A stretch of DNA of 26,952 nucleotides from Lasiosphaeria ovina. Taxonomy: Eukaryota; Ascomycota; Sordariomycetes; Sordariales; Lasiosphaeriaceae. The position numbers and the translations under genes were made by a program. Location: contig JAULSN010000024.1 of NCBI GenBank assembly GCA_033439765.1, positions 1 to 26,952 on the forward strand. Direction: 5' to 3'. Below, in pieces: positions 21,501 to 26,952 of this stretch (within the stretch, counting starts at the first letter, position 1; each line of letters begins with the position of its first letter). The notes beneath the pieces were generated by a model. It saw nothing but the letters and a program-made list of their open reading frames with translations. It did not search any database and was not told the origin of the DNA.

Positions 21501-21859
21501 TTCCTTATAGGGTAGTCTTTCCTTTTCGTTATAGACGTTGATTATATAGAAGGTTTCTTCGCCAAGGACCTCTATAATTTGCCAATCTAGGTCATTACAG
21601 AGGTCGTATCGAGGGGTGAATTCAAGGTTATTCTTCCTTATATAAGTAATTACTCTTGGCCTTAGTATACTTATTTTTGGTTGTGGAAGAATTGTATAGA
21701 AAGCAGGGTGGCTAATAGTATAGTAGCTATTTGCTTCCCTGAGTAGTACGGTTCCTGTAGTAGTATTACGTCTACTTGGTTCTTGAAGGCTAGTTCCAGG
21801 GCCGTTTGGTGGGCCGTACTTTGTCTATTCGTATTGTGTTGTAGGACCTTTATTCCCAT
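18511..21859 (-). pseudogene. LINE ORF2: endonuclease, reverse transcriptase, partial RNase H
   Basis: Starts at about 21859 with [20 protein letters not shown] and [13 protein letters not shown], the exonuclease/endonuclease/phosphatase fold. A frameshifted part follows, then VIAGDFNLHHHWW (about 21390-21420) and the catalytic SDHEAIVF at about 21160-21137. The RT fingers and palm show NKAPGPDRLSF, FLDIKGAFDHVS, GIPQGSPISPILFLLYAG and the active-site box SYIDDF at about 19775. The frame breaks near 19440, after which GIQLWWKGQ-type text continues in another frame. RNase H is seen as FYTDGSQGTYRGRAT at about 18860-18810 and FVDSQAAIYRLQ at about 18620, then ends at the copy 3 junction. The protein would nick target DNA and copy RNA in situ. 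It is not functional as assembled. Confidence 0.88.
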
Positions 21860-21879
21860 AGGTTTTTGGTAGGGTGTAT

Positions 21880-22025
21880 ACTGCGTAGGCTGCGTAGGCT
21901 GCGTAGGCTGCGTAGGCTGCGTAGGCTGCTTGGGCTGCTTAGGCTGCTTAGGCTGCGTAGGCTGCGTAGGCTGCGTAGGCTTCGTAGGCTTCGTAGGCTG
22001 TGTTGGCTGCGTAGGCTGGGCCTGG
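21880..22025 (-). repeat. Pro-Thr-Gln 9-nt tandem array between zinc knuckles and endonuclease
   Basis: About sixteen units of CAGCCTACG type (element strand) give QPT repeats with KPT and KQP variants. The array lies exactly between the last zinc knuckle of ORF1 and the start of the endonuclease, and is in frame with both. Confidence 0.9.
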
Positions 22026-24090
22026 GCTGGCCTTTGGGCCGGCCTCAAGGCTTTTACGGCCTCGCAATCAGGGCTATTCGATTCGTGGTTTTTTTCGCAG
22101 TTCTTACACTTCGCTACTATATACTCGCAGGGCCCTGTATTTTTGCATACAGGGCAGCTATGCCTTTCGGTATCGTGGCCTTTGGCACATACCCTACATG
22201 CTACCGGCTTCTTACAGGTCTCTTGTTATGCCCGAAGCCTTGGCATCTTCTACACTGCGTTGAGGTAGAATAAGGCCTGTAATTTACTACTTTCAGGGCG
22301 GTCCCGGCCATAGTTAGGCCATCCTTTAGTAGCAGGTTGCTCTGGGCCTTCGTAGCTACTGCGAATACTACGGAGCCGTAATACTGGCCTTCTTTTGGTT
22401 GAACTAGCCATCTTGGCTCGCCTTGGACTTCGAAGCTATTGTACTCTTTACATTCGGCCTTGAAGGAACTAAAGCCCTCTCTAGCTTCGTATATAGGTAC
22501 TTTATAAGCTACTAGTTTGAGCCAGGTAGCTGGTTCCTCTATACTTCGAATAGGCCAACCGCTAAGGCAATTTCGCCACTTTTCTTTTGCTTCCAGTAGC
22601 TGCTTTGCTGATTGGTTTACGGTTGTGATGACTATGTTGTTTTTCTGCGATATTTCTACCTTAGCGACTACTATAGCGTTTGAGCCTTATTGATTTGGTC
22701 TCTTATAGCCTTTGAGTCAATCGTAGGTATATTCGAAGATTCTTTATCGAGTAGTACTACTATCTTACTATCCTTTCTACTACTTATACTAGTAGTAATC
22801 GTAGTACCCTTTTGCGTAGGCTTCGGTAGTTGGTTCGTGGCTACTACCTCGTACGTTTTCTTAGGTACTATTTTCTAGAAGTAGTAGTAGTAGTAATAGT
22901 AGTAGTATTAGCCGTAGTAGCTATAGCTTGCTCTAGGCTTTCTACTATACTACTATATCTCGGTAGTAGTGTGTTGGCTTCTTTTACGAGGTATAACGCT
23001 CGTTGTAGTAGTGCTTGGGCCTGGGCTTTTTCTTCTTTAGCCGTAGCTAGCATACTACCTTCCGGGGGTTTATTATTGTGCTTGGGGGGGGGCAGGGGTT
23101 GCTTCTGCGGGGGAGTAGGGCCAACGGGGCCCTCCACAGGGCCTTCTATAGTAGTAGACTCCCTTGAAGAGTTGGTAAGTTGAATACCGGGTCGAGGGCC
23201 ACGGTCTTTCGACTTGGGCCCTACTAGTCCTTCTGGGGGGTCTAAATCCGTAGATTGTAGGCCTGTGGCCAGATTTTCTAAGCCTATACCTCCGGGGCCA
23301 GCACCTCCTTCTATAGTGCCCCCGGAGCTGTATAAGCCGGACTGCCTCTCTTCTTGGGTCGTAATACCGCTTATAGGGGTGCTACTTTCGTAGCGAGCAC
23401 TAGTATTACTAGCCTCCGTTAAGGGGATATAGGGCTCCCTAGGCTCCCGGGGGGGCTGTAGGTCTTCTATATCTTCCTTAGTTGTAGCCGTAGCCTTAGG
23501 CGTAGTCTTAGGCGTAGCCATAGGCGTAGCCATCGGCGTAGCCATAGGCGTAGCCATCGGCGTAGCCATAGGCGTAGCCATCGGCGTAGCCATAGGCGTA
23601 GCCATAGGCGTAGCCATAGGCGTAGCCATAGGCGTAGCCACAGGCGTAGCCTTAGGCGTAGCCGTAGGTTTGGTCGTAGCCGTAGGTTTGGTCGTAGCCG
23701 TAGCCGTAGCCGTAGCCATAGGCGTAGCCATAGGCGTAGCCGTAGCCGTAGCCGTAGCTGATGGTTTGGCCGTAGCCGTAGCCGTAGCTGTAGCCGTAGC
23801 CGTAGCCGTAGCCGTAGCCGTAGCCGTAGCCGTAGCCGTAGCCGTAGCCGTATCTATAGCCGTAGCCGTAGCCGTAGCCATATCCTTTGGGTATTTGAAG
23901 TTACCCATCTCTTGTACATTACGTTTGAAGGTCTTCATAGGCCTCATTTGCGGGGGGGGCACCTGTAGGCCCTCTATATTTACAGACTTTTGGGCTTTTG
24001 AGGGGCCTTTGGTTCTGAGCGTATAGGGGGTGTTGTTGGATCCGATGCCTTCCGCTTTTTTGGCGTGGTTGGGTTGGTGGGATTAGTCAT
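21990..24090 (-). pseudogene. LINE ORF1 protein (zinc-knuckle RNA-binding type), frameshifted
   Basis: ATG at 24090-24088 (MTNPTNPTTPKKRKASDPTT). One shift near 24000 joins to VNIEGLQVPPPQMRPMKTFK, then long Ala-Thr and Met-Ala-Thr-Pro repeats at about 23880-23500, a Pro/Gly-rich linker, and a coiled-coil-like stretch (AKEEKAQAQALLQRALYLVKEANTLL). Shifts near 22868 and 22680 lead to a conserved ORF1 core, including EEPATWLKLVAYKVPIYEAR and GEPRWLVQPKEGQYYGSVVF. The C-terminus has zinc knuckles [27 protein letters not shown] and [15 protein letters not shown]. It binds element RNA in related systems. Confidence 0.8.
23505..23880 (-). repeat. Ala-Thr / Met-Ala-Thr-Pro tandem arrays in LINE ORF1
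   Basis: On the plus strand this reads as GCCGTA hexamers (23690-23880) and 12-nt GGCGTAGCCATA units (23505-23640). They code for Ala-Thr dipeptides and Met-Ala-Thr-Pro tetrapeptides. The two periods share a GCTACG core, so one array may have arisen from the other. Confidence 0.9.
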
Positions 24091-24110
24091 CTCGGGACTG
24101 GCCGGGCCGT

Positions 24111-24202
24111 GGATAAGCCGTCCGGTTCGTTTTTTTTGTTGGGTGGGGGACGTTGGGCTGTGGGTAAGCCGTGGTTGTTTTTTAGTTGGGTGGGGGACGT
24201 GG
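24111..24202 (-). repeat. Two tandem 5' UTR units in the larger LINE
   Basis: Two imperfect 45-50-nt copies, at about 24111-24155 and 24162-24202, share TAAGCCGT, a T tract and GTTGGGTGGGGGACGT. They lie directly upstream of the ORF1 start. Tandem 5' monomers carry promoter activity in some LINEs; here this is only a positional analogy. Confidence 0.65.
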
Positions 24203-24352
24203 TCACGTGCGTGGTGAGAAAATTTTTCACTTTGCTAGCCCCCTCACTCCTTACTACTTCAACCGCCCACCACACACGCGCAAATGCTCGCGCGGCGGGC
24301 AGGCCAGTATCAATAGATAGGGTTTTTCGAGGGCTTTCGAACGCAGTATGTC

Positions 24353-24377
24353 TCGTCGATTTTGGCGTTGTTTTGGG
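24353..24377 (-). promoter_or_regulatory. 5' motif of the larger LINE shared with half-LINEs
   Basis: Element-strand text CCCAAAACAACGCCAAAATC followed by GACGA matches the half-LINE 5' UTR block CAAAACAGCACCAAAATCGA. It sits about 30-50 nt inside the element in both families. This suggests a common promoter or ribonucleoprotein signal. Confidence 0.5.
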
Positions 24378-24599
24378 TGGGTGCAGCCACGACCGAATTC
24401 AGAAGTTTTTTTTTTATCTAGAAAGTTATAAGGAAAGACTAATCTAATAGGGCATACTAGACGTAGAAAATCCTAGCCAAAGTCCTATATAAAGTAAGGT
24501 TCTTATTCCGTATACGTTTTTCAAGTCAAAGCGGGTAAGGTATTATATACCTAAAAGGAGGGTAAAAGAGGAAAGGAGAGGGAGGGTAATTAAGCTAAG

Positions 24600-25531
24600 C
24601 TATTTATTTTGTAGTAGTTTTAAAACTAACTACAAGATAGTAGCTAGGGAATCCTCGCGTAGCTGGCGGACTGGTTGGCGGGCTACCTGGCGGGCTGGTT
24701 AACCGGCTGGTTGGCCGGCTGGCTTGCGAATTGGCTGCCTACTAGCAACCTCGGCGTAGGTAGGCCGCTACCGAGGCGAGGATGCGGCTTAAAAGCGTTG
24801 TGGGCCTGGTTTCAGGCCTGGTTCCGGGCCTGGTTCCGGGCTTGAGGGAGGCCTTTGGGGGCACTTCAAGGCCCAGGCTTGGTATAGTCCACTACAGTTA
24901 ATGCAACTAGGCGGCTTTTTTGTTGCTTTTTCCTGGCACTACGTTGAGAGGTGACCTGGCTTACTACAGAAGCCACAGATCTGGGGTCCAGTACAAGTGC
25001 TAGCGATATGGCCGAAGCCAAAGCATCGGTAGCACTGTATTACCCCTGATCTGGGTTTTCCAGTAGGTATAGCTGGCTGTATAGCTGGCTATGTGGCTGG
25101 CTGTATGGCTGGCTGTATGGCTGGCTGCATGGCAGGCTATATGGCCGGCTGGGTGGCTGGCTGGGTGGCTGGCTGGGTGGCCGGCTGCGTGGCTGGCTGC
25201 GTGGCTGGCTGTGTGGCCGGCTGCGTGGCTGGCTGCGTGGCTGGCTATGTGGCCGGCTGTGTGGCCGGCTGCGTGGCTGGCTACGTGGCTGGCTGCGTGG
25301 CTGGCTGCGTGGCTGGCTACGTGGCTGGCTGCGTGGCTATCTTTATGGCTGTGGCTGGCTATATGGCCGGCTTAGGAGCCTACTTTTCGAAGGCTCGTAC
25401 TCGGAGAGCCTATACCCCGAGAGCCATATGCTTCATACAGTTGAAAAGGACCTTTATAGTATTATAGGGATATATATCTTCTTTTCCTTCGTAGTTTCAT
25501 TCCATAAGCTAGCCAAATGGTAAATATAGCC
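24600..25531 (-). pseudogene. Half-LINE copy 4 ORF1 fragment
   Basis: Homologous to the central and C-terminal ORF1 of copies 1-3, with the QPAT array and zinc knuckles. A TAG stands where copy 1 has CAA in the second zinc knuckle (about 24945), and further stops occur in the repeat array. The N-terminal part is missing. Confidence 0.8.
25070..25370 (-). repeat. QPAT-type tandem array, copy 4
   Basis: The longest of the five arrays, about 25 units of 12 nt, with more sequence variation (GCTGGGTGG, CTATGTGG types) than the other copies, in line with greater age. Confidence 0.85.
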
Positions 25532-25558
25532 ATTTTTTTATTTTTTTTTTCTCATTAC

Positions 25559-25586
25559 GCGTATGCAGCCCGTAGGGCTATGACGC
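25559..25586 (-). other. 3' terminal stem-loop of half-LINE copy 5
   Basis: The same 28-nt stem-loop as in copies 1-3, directly before the tail. Confidence 0.7.
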
Positions 25587-25781
25587 GGCCTATTTAAGCT
25601 ATAGACGGCTACTCAAAAGGTTATAAGGAAAGACTAATCTAATAGGGCATACTAGAAGTAGAAAATCCTAAACGAAGTATAATTCCGGTTCCGTGTACTT
25701 TTTTCAAGTCAAAGCGTGTAAGGTATCATGTACCTAAAAGGAGGGTAAGTAAGGAAAGGGAGAGAGGGTAATTAAGCTAAG

Positions 25782-26952
25782 CTATCTATTTTGTAGTAGT
25801 TTTAAAACCAACTGCAAGATAGTAGCTAGGGAATCCTCGCGTGGCTGGCGGACTGGTTGGCGGGCTACCTGGCGGGCTGGTTGACCGGCTGGTTGGCCGG
25901 CGGGCTTGCGAATTGGCTGCCTACTAGCAACCTCGGCGTAGGTAGGCCGCTGCTGAGGCGAGGATGCGGCTTGAGAGCGTTGTGGGCCTAGTTCCGGGCC
26001 TAAGGGAGGTCTTTGGGGGCACTTCAAGGCCCAGGCTTGATATAGGCCACTACAGTTGATGCAACTAGGCGGCTTTTTTGTTACTTTTTCCTGGCATTGC
26101 GTTAAGAGGTGGCCTGGCCTACTACAGAAGCCACAGATCTGGGGTCCAGTACAAGTGCTAGCGATATGGCCGAAGCCAAAGCATCGGTAGCATTGTATTA
26201 CCCCTGATCTAGGTTTTCCAGTAGGTAGGGCTGGCTGTATGGCTGGTTGTGTGACTGGCTGTGTGGCTGGCTGTGTGGCTGGCTGTGTGGCTGGCTGCGT
26301 GGCTAATTGAGTGGCTTGCTGCGTGGCTGGCTGTGTGGCTGGCCGTATGGCCGGCTGTGTGGCCGGCTGCGTAGCTGGCTGCGTGGCTGGCTACGTGGCT
26401 GGCTACGTGGCCGGCTTAGAAGCCTGCTTTTCAAAGGCTCGTACTCGGAGAGCCTGTACTCCGAGAGCCATATGCTTCATACAGTTGAAAAGGACCTTTA
26501 TCGTATCGTAGGGATATATATCTTCTTTTCCTTCGTGGTTCCATTTCATAAGCTAGTCGAATGGTAGATATGGCCACATCATAGCCATATCTTCCCATAG
26601 GTCCTTTAGAATAATATCCTCAATTTTAGTATCTTCTTCGTAAGGGCTTTTTGCCTCGAGGGGGTTCTTCTTCAAGCGGTTCCCTATATAGCTAGCTATA
26701 TAGGTAGCTACGTAGGTGGCTGCGTGGTTGGCTACGTGGTTGGCTGCGGGGTTGGTGGCTGCGTGGTTGGCTGCGGGGTTGGTGGCTACGTGGTTGGCTG
26801 CGGGGTTGGTGGCTGCATGGTTGGCTGCGGGGTTGGTGGCTATGGCTATGGCCGTGGCTATGACTGTGGCTTTAGCTGCCGGGTTGGCTTTGTGGGTGGT
26901 GGATTTTTGGGTGGCTTTTTGGGTGGCTTTTTGGTGGCTTTTGCTTGGCTGA
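25782..26952 (-). pseudogene. Half-LINE copy 5 ORF1, partial
   Basis: The C-terminus from the zinc knuckles to LVLKLLQNR is open, with the second knuckle and the CINCSGL-type third present. In the QPAT array at about 26385-26410 two CAG codons are TAG, C-to-T at CpA, which stop the protein before the knuckles. The N-terminal start lies beyond the window. Confidence 0.8.
26228..26415 (-). repeat. QPAT-coding tandem array, copy 5
   Basis: About fifteen 12-nt units, very close to copy 1 in order and variants (IRPAT unit at the same relative place), with two TAG codons near the N-terminal side of the array. Confidence 0.88.

Larger units (their letters stand above)
18511..24405 (-). mobile_element. 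Tad1-clade LINE, nearly complete, 3' end lost
   Basis: Minus-strand element of about 5.9 kb: 5' UTR about 24405-24091, ORF1 from 24090, zinc knuckles at about 22260-22050, apurinic-type endonuclease at about 21860-21130, reverse transcriptase at about 20450-19450, and RNase H at about 18880-18511. The RNase H domain, 3' UTR and tail are missing at the junction with half-LINE copy 3. Frames are shifted at a handful of points but long stretches are open (676 residues at 21330-19300), so decay is modest. Domain order with RNase H after RT, and ORF1 with zinc knuckles, fit the fungal Tad1 clade. Confidence 0.88.
24406..25532 (-). mobile_element. Half-LINE copy 4, truncated at both ends
   Basis: A short T run (24406-24415) and TATCTAGAAA precede the first homologous base at about 24425 (GTTATAAGGAAAGAC). 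The last 70-80 nt of the 3' UTR, including the stem-loop, are therefore absent. The 5' part stops at about 25532, where the poly(T) of copy 5 begins. Its 3' UTR is of the copy 3 subfamily. It is the most diverged copy and has an extra GGCCTGGTTCCGGGC-type duplication at about 24800-24840. Confidence 0.8.
25533..26952 (-). mobile_element. Half-LINE copy 5 (runs off the window)
   Basis: Begins with a T run at 25533-25550 (one A inside), the 3' tail of a minus-strand copy. The 3' UTR, stem-loop, ORF1, palindrome and N-terminal repeats follow to the window end, which falls in the Lys/Ala/Thr-rich part of ORF1. It abuts copy 4 at its 3' end and probably inserted into it. It belongs to the subfamily of copies 1 and 2. 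Confidence 0.88.

Noticed and set aside
21866..22273. Plus-strand Arg/Leu- or Gly/Cys-rich frames over the PTQ array
   Set aside because: Antisense of the zinc-knuckle and PTQ region of the LINE on the minus strand.
23505..23880. Tandem repeats considered as a CRISPR-like array
   Set aside because: No unique spacers, units of 6 and 12 nt, eukaryotic context, and the repeats are in frame within LINE ORF1.

Overview
The window comes from a filamentous ascomycete (Pezizomycotina, probably a Sordariomycete). The evidence is short 59-146 nt introns with GT...AG ends, a TOR kinase of fungal type, a DUF8021-like secreted protein, and fungal transposon families (Fot1/pogo, Ty3/Gypsy, Tad1-clade LINE). 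The exact genus cannot be read from the sequence.

Layout. Positions 1-9228 are a conserved housekeeping block: the 5' end of an rtf2 homologue on the minus strand, a 1.15 kb divergent intergenic region carrying a 280-nt C homopolymer, and a complete seven-exon TOR phosphatidylinositol-kinase-like kinase gene. About 9229-10087 is non-coding, and 10088-10984 is a small secreted protein gene with one intron. From about 11090 to the end the window is a transposon graveyard and nursery: a Fot1/pogo-like DNA transposon cut off by a LINE insertion, a heavily TA-enriched Ty3/Gypsy gag relic, one nearly full-length Tad1-type LINE (ORF1, endonuclease, reverse transcriptase, part of RNase H) on the minus strand, and five copies of a compact element that carries only a LINE-type ORF1 followed directly by a 3' UTR and poly(A).

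The compact elements are the most interesting content. Each has a short 5' UTR, an ORF1 with QPAT-type repeats and three zinc knuckles, no endonuclease or reverse transcriptase, a 28-nt 3' stem-loop and a poly(A) tail; one copy has a perfect 13-bp target site duplication. They look like half-LINEs, analogous in design to mammalian HAL1, and would have to be mobilised in trans. They share a 5' motif with the larger LINE in the same window, which is a candidate partner. Two copies lie head to head and form a 1.6 kb inverted repeat.

Sequence quality caveats: TOR exon 6 contains three compensating single-base shifts within 40 nt, copy 3 of the half-LINE differs from its relatives mainly by single-base homopolymer losses, and the 280-nt C run is hardly believable. 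These suggest residual assembly error, so individual frameshifts should not be over-read.
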